Assembly: GCA_022457155.1 (NCBI GenBank)
Contig: JAJGOT010000346.1
Location: forward strand, 770,001-834,000
DNA: 64,000 nt
Reading direction: 5' to 3'
Source: Cladopsammia gracilis
Taxonomy: Eukaryota; Cnidaria; Anthozoa; Scleractinia; Dendrophylliidae
In this document: positions 54,903 to 64,000 of the stretch, piece by piece
How the letters are laid out: the number at the start of each line of letters is the position of its first letter
Numbering within the stretch: the first letter of the stretch is position 1
Program-made: the position numbers and the translations under genes
Notes under the pieces: model-generated
The model's database searches: none
What the model saw: only the letters and a program-made list of their open reading frames with translations
What the model was told of the DNA's origin: nothing

Positions 54903-54953
54903 AAGGTTAGTGTTAGGGTTATGTTTGACCAAGGGTTAGGGTTAGGGTTAGGC
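54903..54953 (+). repeat. Interstitial telomere-like repeat
   Basis: Broken copies of GGTTAG, ending with three exact TTAGGG units near 54935-54953. Too short and imperfect to be a chromosome end. Confidence 0.65.
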
Positions 54954-57640
54954 ACCCAGCACATTCTTCTTGTAGATGTGTATAGCTGTGTATGTATGTA
55001 TGTATGTTTTTATGTAAAGAATATACACAAAGTGCGATGACTTATACCGACAATACACAAAATACTCATGGAAAGGTCCCTTAAAATATTCTGTTTCTGC
55101 CTCAGCAATTGAATGTGATTCAAATTGTGTGGCACAAACTACTTGTACATTTCAAGTATCTAATCAAAACAAATAAATAGGCATTGATCACTAGTCTTGC
55201 TGTTTCTGTATTTATTTGTTAGAAACAAAAGTAGAACTTTTTGAAAAATATATCTAACCAAAAAAACCTTTATATCTTTGTTTGTAATAAAATATATTGC
55301 CTTTCCTTTACCTGCTTCTAAGAATTTTTAGCCTGGAGATGATGAAAACGTTTAGATTTATGCAAACCAGAGTATTTTGCAACGAATGCAAATCTATATA
55401 GGAAAAAACAAATTCATACAGGTATTTTTCACTCGAAAATGCCTAGGTCAGCCAGAGGAAAGTAGTATCGCAAGACTGGAAGGCTCTGAAAGCAGTAGGT
55501 GAAAAAGAATTTGTGTCATCAGCGCGTGCACGAGTGCACGTACATTTAGAACATAGAGGTTTCCTTTGAGACTAAGCTCGCTAAAAAATAAGTGGCTGTT
55601 TTCTCGTAAATGAGCACAGAACTCCTGCTATGTGTAGAAGCGACATTGTTCTACAACAAGAAATTGAACATCACTTCAATTAAACAAAAGGAACAATAAT
55701 AAACAATGTTCACCAGCAATATTGTATAATAACCAATCATGAACACTGTTTAGGAGAAAAGTAAATATGAATCATTTTATACTGTGCCATTTATTGAATT
55801 TTAAGAGTTAAAAAATAGTTAACTGTTGTGCAGAGTACTCGACGGTTTGTGAAAAAATTACCTGTGTGACAGAGCACAATATGTCACTACAATGTCTTCA
55901 AATAACAGTTGAAAAATTAATAGATGATTTTCAACAAATGTTCATATATAGTATTCCAAAATTGTTACAGTTATAACCTAAACAGTTTGTGACTGCAATT
56001 TTCAAATTCATACTTATTGTTTGTAGTTTATAGTTTCTGTTAACAGGCATAAAATATTTCAAAAGCAAAATATTGATCTTACAATATTTTTTTTTAATTG
56101 TTGACAAAACGGTCGTTTTATAGTTTTATTAAAGAGCTTTGCAGCATGTTGATATGTGGAAATCTTTCAATTACTCTGGGAAATTATGGCATAAGTGGGG
56201 GAGGGGAAAAGACAGTAAATAATTATGCCTGTGATGGGGGGAGGCAATTAGAAAAAAAAACATTTCCAGTTAGGGTTCTTCACCAAGTACTTACAAAATC
56301 TCGGTTTAAAAGTTCTTTACCATAAAAGGAAAGGCTGGGGGGTGGTATTTCGCAGGAGCCCATGCCAAATAATTAGCTTTAAAGGGTACCAAATCCAAAT
56401 CATGTCCACTGTATTAGGGAGGTGGGGAGGAGCTACTAAAATATCCCCCTCCTTTGGAAAAAGAACAACGTCAAGTTAAGCTTGCTGATTTTTTTATATT
56501 TCCATTTTTTTATTTATATCTTTTTGGTGAGGTCAACGAAGAGGGGGCGGGGGGGAATAAGGGAGCCTGTGAAAAATACAAAAAAAAAAACGAAATGGTA
56601 GGAAAATTTTATTTAGCACCCATGTATTTCAAATCCCTTCATAACGCTTCAAATATCCCTTCCTGTAGCTGTTTTCTTCACCATTTCAAACAGACAAAAT
56701 AGTTCAGTTCATAACCTTACTGCAAGCATACTTATCTCACCCTCTCCTTCGGCAGCATTTTTACCATTTAGGTATACTATTATAATGAATATCTCGTAGG
56801 CAAAGTTTGAACAAGAATCTATTGTAAGTTCTATTTCAGTGGAATTACCTTAAAGACCTGCATTGGCGTTAAGATGAGTGCAAGAAAATGTAATTTTGCA
56901 GCATCAAGGGTTGTCTAGTGAAATTGGTAAGTCTAGCTCAAAGTAGCAGAAGAAAACACTGCCAGCTTTCAATTTAAAAGAGAACAGAATTGTTAACATA
57001 AGCCACCTTAGTAAATGCCCCCAAATTTCCATTGACAATGCGTCAATTTGCCTGCGATGGAGAAAGAAACAGAGCAGAAGGGCTTGGGCTGTGTTATCTA
57101 ATTCAGGTGCGATGGTTGCAGTGTAACCGTGGCCGTGATAACCCAACCCAAATCAAAAGGTCCAAGTGGTCAGATCCAACACAACATAAACATCACAGCT
57201 GCATGGGGTTTTATGGCCACTGGTGGTGGATGTGCTAATATGAACAAGATCCTCTCTGTTCTTGATATTCCTATGGAAGGCCATTACTGCCAAAAATGTT
57301 AAAACTATTTTAAACACTATCAAGCAATAGAAATTGTAGGCTCAGTTTTTTAAGTTCTCTCTGTGTGTTGAGTTTTTGCTACCAACGTGTGAATTCTCAA
57401 TAGCAAGTTTTTAATTTCTTGGTAGTGATTTTTTGTGGTTACTAGGTTACTAGTAACCACTATGTTGTCACCTGCGTTAGTAAGATGGGGATGGTCGGGG
57501 ACAAATCGGGAAAATTGGGAGCGTTTATTTTCCTGACACGTCCCAGATTTCTGCAATGATTGGCAATTTTCCCCACATATTGGCAAAATCTGGGATGATC
57601 GCGAACAGCAAAATCTCCGATCGTCTGGGATTTTCCTGAC

Positions 57641-57961
57641 ATGAAAAATGGGCTTAAAAACCAAGACGTGCGATTGACCACTTCATGGGACGATGTAACA
57701 GGCAAAGAAGAATTTGGCAGGGGGAGTTATGGCTCCGTTTTAGAAAGCCACGTGACCGAGAAGGGAAGAACTGTCAAGGTAAAGCGATATTTTGAAATGA
57801 TGGAAAGCAGCGCACAAAATGTGGCTAAAGAAGCTAAGATATCGATGCTTCACTTTCTCAACAACAGAAACATTGTCATGTTTATCGCAGTTTGCCAAAA
57901 GCTGTATGTGTTAATGATAGAGTATGAGTATTTTGACTTCAGTTTCAGGGCCGTAGCCACA
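57641..57961 (+). pseudogene. Protein kinase N-lobe fragment
   Basis: Frame of 107 codons with the glycine loop FGRGSYGSVLESHV, the beta-3 lysine as VKVKRYF, an alpha-C glutamate (VAKEAKISMLHF), then NIVMFIAVCQ and a hinge LMIEYEYFDF. It ends before the catalytic loop (no HRD or DFG), with the frame closing at 57961. Kinase N-lobes of this wording recur in coral repeats as I recall. The missing C-lobe means no activity. Confidence 0.6.
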
Positions 57962-58206
57962 TGAAAACCCTTACCGAGGCAATATCTGAAAAAAAAGAAA
58001 ACCACTTTTGCATAGCCTGTTACAAAAGAGATCCAATGCTTGTACTAGTATTAAAAATATATTTTTACTGAGGCAATTGCCTTGGTTTGCCACATGGTCG
58101 CTGCAGCCCTGAGTTTAAATTACCCTTTAACGCTGCCGTTAAAGCTTTAGATTAATAAAGGGGCTTCAAGCATTTTTCTGGCACCAGAAATTGTGATAAA
58201 CTGGAG

Positions 58207-58716
58207 TCTTTGAACAAACGTATTTTACGATTTATTTTTCATGATTCATTATCTAGTTACGATGGACTGTTACAGAAAGCAAAGACAGTATCGTTATATA
58301 CTGGAAGACTTTACAAAATGCTTATGGTAGTTTTCAAGAGCTTATTTGTTTCTACGTATCCTGGATATCTTAAAGAACTATTTGTTTTTCGCAAGTCGAG
58401 TTACTCATTAAGAGGAAAGAATATGTTGACCATGCCTATACCAAGAACAACAAATTATGGACTTGAGTGCATCTGATATCAAGCTGCGAAAGTTTGGAAC
58501 TCGCTCAAAGACAGCATCAGAACAATAAATTCATTAAAAGACTTTAAGACAGCCATAAAAGAAATTAACTTTTAACTTTTAATTTTTAACTTTTAGTTTT
58601 ATTTTTGATTATTTGTATTTTTAAGGTTATTCTGATTTATGTATTTTTTCTCGAAGATATTAGCTCAATAGAGCTACTCTAAAAATTCGAGGTTAAATAA
58701 AGTTATGTATATGTAT
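58207..58716 (+). mobile_element. CR1/L2-like LINE, 3' end
   Basis: NKRILRFIFHDSLSSYDGLL, TGRLYKMLMVVFKSLF, PGYLKELFVFRKSSYSLRG and TTNYGLECI, then YQAAKVWNSLKDSIRT and DFKTAIKEI after a stop: the C-terminal tail following the RT in CR1/L2-type LINEs. After the stop (58575) come TTTTAACTTTTAA repeats and a terminal (ATGTAT)n-like tail at about 58696-58716, which fits a 5'-truncated LINE insertion. Kinase-like DNA and filler precede it. Confidence 0.7.
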
Positions 58717-58739
58717 ATGTAAGCAGTTGCAATAAGGTT

Positions 58740-59206
58740 GAGACACTTTCCCAAAAATGTTCATTCAATATAAAAATCGAATGCATAACACAAATCAAAT
58801 CAATGCAATGTGCTACTGACCCCCTCCCCCTTTCAATGCTGATGACTGTCAGTTTGAATGGCATTTTGAAGCTGGTACAACATTGATAAGGGGGAGGGGT
58901 GGGGACTTGTTGAAAACCACGTTATCCTCGAAATATGCACCACAGTGCACAATGTCTCAACTCTGTTTGCAATTGCTTGTCTGAATAGTAGTTCAATTTA
59001 AACACCAACAGCGAGAGGAACCAGCACGTAGTATATGATTAAAAGGTATCAACAGAAAGAGAAAAGATTAAATTTTGTGCTGACAAATACAGTAATGGTC
59101 AGTGCATTGTAATTAGTGTTAATAATGGTTCCAATTATTACAGTAATTTTGCGCTTTGGATTGTGACGTAATATGTTTTTCTTTGCAAAAGCAACTGGAC
59201 TAGAAA
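58740..59206. other. Non-coding spacer
   Basis: C- and G-rich runs (58810, 58890) and AT-rich DNA; nothing supportable. Confidence 0.4.
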
Positions 59207-59480
59207 ATGGTTTTCAAAGGTGAAATCGACGCTAAAACCAAGGCTTTTGCAAGGTTTCTTCGAGAAGAAAGTGGTATAAGAGTAAAGGAGATTACAAAAA
59301 GATGCAATATTTCCCACGCATTGGAATATTGCTGTTTGCAGAACGAAGAAATCGACCGGGAGACCACGCTTTGAGATCAGAGAATGGTTAGAAGAAGCAT
59401 AATGAAATTAAGGGAAACTGAGGTAACTTTTCTGTAAAAACTATAAGAGTAGAAAGTGGACTTTCAAACGTACCATTGCG
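59207..59480 (+). pseudogene. Tc1-like transposase N-terminus
   Basis: From ATG 59207: IDAKTKAFARFLREESG and IRVKEITKRCNIS form the first helix-turn-helix of the paired-like DNA-binding domain. After frame slips GRPRFEIRER (the GRPR hook), IMKLRETEVTFSVKTIRVES and GLSNVPLRTVK form the second. The catalytic DDE part is absent. Truncated copy, not functional. Confidence 0.65.
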
Positions 59481-59591
59481 CACTGTTAAAGTGCCTATAA
59501 CGCCAAAAAAAAATACCATTTTTCTGAATAAAATGCCGCAAAAAATTTTGACTTTGCTTAACACCCCAATTTTTTATGGCACGCTAAAATT

Positions 59592-59786
59592 ATGAAAAAT
59601 TGCCATAATTTGTTCCATATTTCAAACACAAAGCCAGGTTTTGGGCTTCATAAAATACCTAACTTTAATGATGAACGTGTTGAAGGCGAAAAGCGACGCA
59701 AGAAATGGGTCGATTTTGTGAACGTAGTGTCTAGATACCCAGCAGCTGGGAAGTGTTTTCAAAATACAAGATACCCGGCAGTCTGA
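59592..59786 (+). pseudogene. THAP zinc-finger fragment
   Basis: Frame with KPGFGLHKIPNFNDERVEGE and KRRKKWVDFVNVV, the middle of a THAP domain (FHRxP ... KKWxxxV). THAP domains bind DNA in P/Kolobok/ISL2EU transposases and host factors. The first CxxC lies outside the frame and the CxxH end is missing. Fragment. Confidence 0.5.
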
Positions 59787-59789
59787 AAT

Positions 59790-60185
59790 TGTTATCGAAT
59801 TTCCACGAAATATCTCGTTTAATTCTTCTGAGAATAGTTGATCTTTGTTTAGAAGTTAAAGAAATTGTCGAGGTTGGGCACACTATAAAATCTTCGTGCT
59901 GACTCGCCGAGTCACTGAACTCTCACAGGAATATCTCTACAAAAACCTCTCAAGAGTATTTGAGTTATATATTAATTTAAAAAATTGCTACTTTTTAATG
60001 TACTCACTTAAAGTCTAGAAAACAACTCATTTATTTTCGTAAACATTTTTTTTAACTCCGGTAATATTAGTTCAAATTTTTCCAGCCTGGTATACCCTGT
60101 AAATGACCAGTCCCTAGCAAGAAAGGCAAAACTTTTGTTAAATTTCCTAAACAAATTTTGTTACATAAAGGTTGCTCACATACAC
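59790..60185. other. Non-coding spacer
   Basis: AT-rich, no feature seen. Confidence 0.4.
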
Positions 60186-60188
60186 CTT

Positions 60189-60362
60189 CAGGATATTTCA
60201 GGATCCTAACAAGATCCCGTATGATATTTCAGGATCCTAACAAGATTCTGTAGGATATTTCAAGATCCTGTACAAGATCCTACAGGATATTTCAGGATCC
60301 TGTGCAAGATCCTACAGGATCCTAAAAAGGAAATTATTCAGGATCCTGCACAGGATCCTGTT
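60189..60362. repeat. AGGATCCTG minisatellite
   Basis: Variants of AGGATCCTGTRCAAGATCCT plus ACAGGATATTTC repeat about five times in 174 bp; units are themselves palindromic around GGATCC, so the array can form alternative hairpins. Confidence 0.8.
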
Positions 60363-61005
60363 TAGGTTTTCTACCAGGGAAGGCTTGAAAAAACATGGAC
60401 AAAATTTTCTTTGTCAAGCCATCTACATCAACAAATTTCAGATATGACAAAATTTCTTTGACAAAAGTGTATTGTAGAAAATGGCAATAAAGTTGAATTT
60501 GTGTTAGAATGCTTAATAATGTTATCTTAATAATTATATTGATTTTTCGAATTAGAATAAATTTAGATAAACATTTGAGAACAAAGATTAGCGAAAGAAG
60601 TCTGACACAACGTTTCGATGTCGCCATGACATCATTTTCAAGTGAGAAAATAAAAATAAAAAATTCACAAAATGACTAATATATGCGTAAAGTGATAAAA
60701 TTAACAATAAGTAACACATTTAGCATTATCAGTGCGTGTATATGGTAAGTATGTCTAAACAAATAGTTTTGCGCGGATGGAGTCCGATTGCGTGTTCAAG
60801 CTGGGCTTCTTCTTCTTAATGAATAGCATCTCATAAATTAAGCAGTCTAATTTTCCGTTGCATTTCTTGAGGACGGAAAAATTACTGGTAAGGTCGCCGA
60901 TGGTACCATCTAGAAAAAACGGTCCAAAAAATGCGGTCGGCTAAAAAACCTCAAACAAACACTGCAGCACTTTGTCTTTGTGTACTTCATTCCCGTTAGG
61001 ATTGC
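60363..61005. other. Non-coding spacer
   Basis: A minus-strand frame (60334-60627) lacks family resemblance and overlaps the minisatellite. Otherwise empty. Confidence 0.4.
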
Positions 61006-61009
61006 TGTT

Positions 61010-61330
61010 TTCACTGCTTTTTAACCGTTCAAATTGTTCGTTTCACTTGATAAAACCGTAAGCTGTTCATTTAACTGCTGTTACACTGCTCAAGTTGTTC
61101 GTTTCAAATGAAAAATGCGCAAGTTGGTCAGGGTTATGGTTACCGTTAGGGTTAGGAAAAACAAGGAAAAAGCACAAGTTGTTCGCTTCATTGCTTTAGA
61201 AGCACTCATAACTTGTTGGTTTCACTGCTGTTAAACCACTTAAGTTGTTCGTTTCACTTAATAGAAAAATACTACAGTTGTCCGTTTCACTTAAAAAAAG
61301 GCACAAGGTGTTTGTTTCAGTAATCAACCA
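61010..61330. repeat. Degenerate AAGTTGTTCGTTTCACT repeat
   Basis: Seven or more copies of AAGTTGTTCGTTTCA-like sequence, many followed by CTGCT or CTTAA, at irregular spacing of 35-60 bp. Could be a decayed satellite. Confidence 0.65.
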
Positions 61331-61756
61331 CTCAAGATACTCCTTTCATCACCAAAAATTATAGCAAAATATTACAAGTCTGGAAGCATTTCGGATATTG
61401 GGCATTTTGACCATGGCAAGGGATGGCAAATGGGCCACAACTCACAACGCTGTCCCTTTTTGATCCGAAATGATTGCAGACTTTCCCGCCAGCTCGTACT
61501 TGTCCATTTTTCACCACGAGCGCTAAATGGCGCTTTAGACACAAGGTTCAACAAGAAACACGACTCGTTTCTTTGAGAGGTGCTAGAGACTTGAGGATTT
61601 CCGGACTTCATGATGTCCATCGCCGAGCAGGCCTTAAACATGGCTTAAACTAGTGCTCTACCACTGAGTTGTTCGCTGTTCAGCCATGCATGTTGTCGCA
61701 AGTGGCGAACGCCATCGATAAGCCCACCTTAAATAACGTTATGTTCGTTCAGGTCG

Positions 61757-62313
61757 TTGGCGCGGGTCAGGAGTATTGCAGTCGCACATTCTCACGACCA
61801 ATCTGTTTTAGTAATGGCGTCGTTTAGAAACTTCAAGCTACAATTTTGGAGGGAACTAAAGTCGGATTGTACAGTCAAAGCACTAGAGGGCCAGAACTCT
61901 TCCTTTTTGCAGGTAAAATTTGTCAAATTCCTTAACGCGAGTGCCAATTCGACACTTCGGCAATGTTTACGACACCAAAACAAGCTTGTACGCGAGAAAT
62001 TAACAATTTTCAAGCAAAATGAAAAAAATCAACCAAAGTCACTTAGCTCCTTGTTATTCTCAGCCCTTCAATTATAAGGAAGAACATGCAAGAAAGGAGA
62101 CGAATAGAAAAAGATCCGGTAAGTTCACAAATTGATCAGGATGTAGACTCCAGTGGAAGCAGCAGCAGCAGATCTAACCTTTCCTCAGTACAGAGTGAAA
62201 AAGTACAAAACCACAAAGCTTACTTCAATGATGGTAAGTCACTGCAAGGTCTAATTGAGATTCTGCCAACAGGGGATTATTTAAATGGCAGGTCCATAAA
62301 AGGGCCTATGTAG
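61757..62313 (+). CDS. Possible 5' exons of an unidentified gene
   Basis: ATG 61814 opens MASFRNFKLQFWRELKSDCT ... SSFLQ and meets a donor-like CAG|gtaaaa near 61912. A second block, 62086-62313, has a basic then S-rich start (QERRRIEKDPVSSQIDQDVD, SSGSSSSRSNLSSVQ) and ends LIEILPTGDYLNG. No intron linking them is proven and no family is recognised. It is divergent from the minus-strand gene at 62938-64000. Confidence 0.3.
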
Positions 62314-62937
62314 AATTTTACAGAAAGAAAGCCTGAAAAACAAAATGAAACCCATGATTTTTGTGATACTGGAGTTCTTGCCAACTGAGCTTTCGAGCCA
62401 ACCAGAACCATTTTGCCAATAGGCTCTTTGCACAAAAACATTTCATGTTATGGGCTATAACTTTAAAACCTAATTCAGGTAACATCACACCTTTGAACAA
62501 AAAATATTATAATTGTGTTTTTTCTCCGTAAGAAGCTTAGATAATGTAACAATACTCACTGTTCAATAGTTTTATTTGCAAAAAAATTAAGGTACACTGC
62601 TAGTACACTTTTGAAAATTGCATTAAATCATTATTTTCACTTCTTTTTTCACTGAGCTTGAATTCTTCCTATAAAATCAATCAAACACAGATGTTATTAG
62701 ATTACTCAATATTGAAAGTAGCCTGGCAACGTAACACTTATGACCTTTCTCGCAAATGTAACCGTAAGATAATGTCACTGAGATTTCTAGCTATATTTGT
62801 GAAATGAAGATTGGGCAAAACTCAAACGAAAACATCAGCCATCACGCAAATTGCATCTGCTAATGCTGGCTTGTTAGCTTGCCTTGGGAGAAGGGAGGAG
62901 TCGAATAGAGCTGGAGGGTAGCTGCACATCTAATACT
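62314..62937. other. Non-coding spacer
   Basis: AT-rich; nothing supportable. Confidence 0.4.
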
Positions 62938-64000
62938 TAAACAGCGACTTTGGATTGTTGTACCGTCCTTCTATAGCAACAACACTAAGTCTCTGAAACA
63001 ACAGCTGTGGATCCACCTGGATGCTGCCTTCGCTGAATCTTACAGCAGTCTTTGACGCCAGTGTAACTACTTGGTCTTTCCATCGGAATGAGTGATCATG
63101 CACATTCTTGCCGACCATTGAACTCAATATCTTCTCTCCAACTTCCTTGGCTTCATCAGCATTCACATCATTATCCGCTACAACTCCAGTTGTAATACTA
63201 CAATGGGTCAAAGCTGAAGGGATTTCTCTGAGAAAGGAAAGTAATGACCTCATTGCTATCTTTATGACCACGCTCGTCTCAATTTTGTTGTTTCCTTATG
63301 CTGTTCACTTGTATGATACATCACACCAGTAAGATTCTGCATGGCATTGTTGACCTCTGCACAAGCAGGCATGGACAACAGCCAAACCAGACACTGCATT
63401 TCTGACATTCCTCAACCTCAGGTTAGCCCAACACTCGTCTTTATGCTTCGCATGAGGACCTGCTCTATTGCCAAGTCAGTTGATAGCCCAGCCCAGTAGC
63501 AATCACTTCTCTGCACAATGTGCAGGCCATCTTGAAGCTTTTATACACTTCTGGGTGCTTCTTTTGGAGATCATGCATCGGCTGCAGATAGATGTACGCA
63601 GATTTGGGATAGAAGTTGTGACCCGCAGCAGCAAAGTAGGGAAGCATGTCGTAAACTGCTTAAAGGTGCAGATCCCAATTGCCTGTGCATTCAGCTTTTA
63701 TGAATTTGCATAATATGTCCACCATACTCATGTACTGCATCCATAAGTTGGCAGTGCATTGATTCTGCATGCAACTTCTTTTACTTTCTAGTTTCTCTGC
63801 AATTTTGCAAAGAACCTCTGCAGAGCACACTTCCTTAGCCATGCCTGAATCATTGACAAGTTCCTTATAGAGTGCCATTGCCAATTCTAAATAACTGTCA
63901 GTGGGTTGTGGTTCAATTGTATTCTATTCTTGTTCCTCTAGGTTTTCAGGCACATCATCTGTTTCACAGTCAATGCTTGTGTTGACTTGCAGGGGGATGT
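62938..64000 (-). pseudogene. Dispersed cnidarian-type protein of unknown function, 3' part, runs off the window
   Basis: Read from the right edge: DIPLQVNTSIDCETDDVPEN, a stop, YLELAMALYKELVNDSG, MQYMSMVDILCKFIKAE, GNWDLHL, a stop, AVYDMLPYFAAAGHNFYPKS, HPEVYKSFKMA; then through frame slips MSEMQCLVWLLSMPACAEVN; finally ADNDVNADEAKEVGEKILSS, VHDHSFRWKDQVVTLASK, GSIQVDPQLLFQRLSVVA, ending KSLFKY-stop at 62938. I remember this motif order from many uncharacterised coral proteins, so it is a multicopy family and probably element-derived, but I know no function. Two stops and at least two slips mark decay. Confidence 0.55.

Larger units (their letters stand above)
53421..57640. other. 4.2-kb region without genes; simple repeats
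   Basis: No supportable coding sequence. Contains imperfect tandem GACAGCCAGCTCTG-type units (about 54395-54530), a telomere-like (GTTAGG)n patch at about 54903-54953, a GTAT-type microsatellite near 54988-55012, and a short GTGCACGAGTGCAC palindrome near 55525. Poly-G/T rich DNA at 56180-56450 may be an old element end. Confidence 0.45.

Noticed and set aside
54903..54953. Chromosome end
   Set aside because: Only a few TTAGGG units, imperfect and embedded between ordinary sequence.
60189..60362. CRISPR-like array
   Set aside because: Eukaryotic minisatellite: no unique spacers of constant length and no cas genes.

Overview
Eukaryotic genomic DNA, AT-rich, with GT/AG introns and almost every coding stretch belonging to a transposable element. 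The mix fits a metazoan genome of cnidarian (stony-coral-like) type: two Penelope-like retroelements with GIY-YIG nucleases, DIRS-like, BEL/Pao, Gypsy, L1/Tx1-like and CR1/L2-like retroelements, Harbinger, Kolobok/P-like, Mutator-like and Tc1 DNA transposons, and a tRNA-derived SINE. The organism is an inference; no rRNA, mitochondrial or conserved host gene in the window fixes it. The only confidently host-like piece is one internal exon at 179-321.

Layout. 0-7.5 kb: a host-type exon, a hairpin MITE, a possible 3.1-kb non-autonomous element with CCGAAAA-rich ends (1512-4607) that contains a fold-back repeat interrupted by a 54-bp palindromic insert, and a broken DDE transposase. 7.5-11.1 kb: a Harbinger element (7527-11142) with transposase and Myb/SANT-like partner. 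11.9-12.3 kb: a SINE. 13.4-22.1 kb: the main find, an 8.7-kb transposon with near-identical 375-bp terminal inverted repeats and TTAA target duplications. 23.2-25.9 kb: DIRS-like gag/RT/RNase H joined to a transposase scrap. 26.4-29.4 kb: HECT-like and BEN-like fragments, then a Penelope endonuclease tail split by a 977-bp Mutator-like MITE. 29.9-33 kb: an internally deleted BEL/Pao element. 34.4-41.3 kb: same-strand RecQ-like helicase, P-like transposase end, CCHC protein and YqaJ nuclease. 41.9-46 kb: an L1-like element cut off by a Gypsy integrase fragment. 46-52.6 kb: unidentified T-rich reading frames flanking a Penelope element that carries an 8-bp-TSD MITE and a second intact Harbinger (48107-50879). 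53-64 kb: fragments (HARBI1-like, kinase N-lobe, CR1/L2-like 3' end, Tc1, THAP), minisatellites, and a minus-strand dispersed cnidarian-type gene running off the right edge.

The 8.7-kb TTAA element is the best candidate for an undescribed system. Between its inverted repeats are four coding units. (1) A four-exon minus-strand gene for a 208-aa CUT-domain plus homeodomain protein, intact by exon phase and splice sites. (2) A divergently transcribed HIRAN-like gene. (3) A three-exon 881-aa zinc-finger/RNase H-fold transposase. (4) A PHD-like/SAP-like protein with hydrophobic C-terminal segments. Just inside the left repeat lie 11 exact ATCGAT sites in 154 bp, the core preferred in vitro by CUT-homeodomain factors. 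The inference is that the element encodes a transcription factor that recognises its own subterminal DNA.

Nested insertions are well dated by reading-frame restoration: removing the second Harbinger with one TCT, or the 213-bp MITE with one ACAAAATG, restores the Penelope reading frame, and removing the Mutator-like MITE with one CATAATAAA restores the other Penelope frame.
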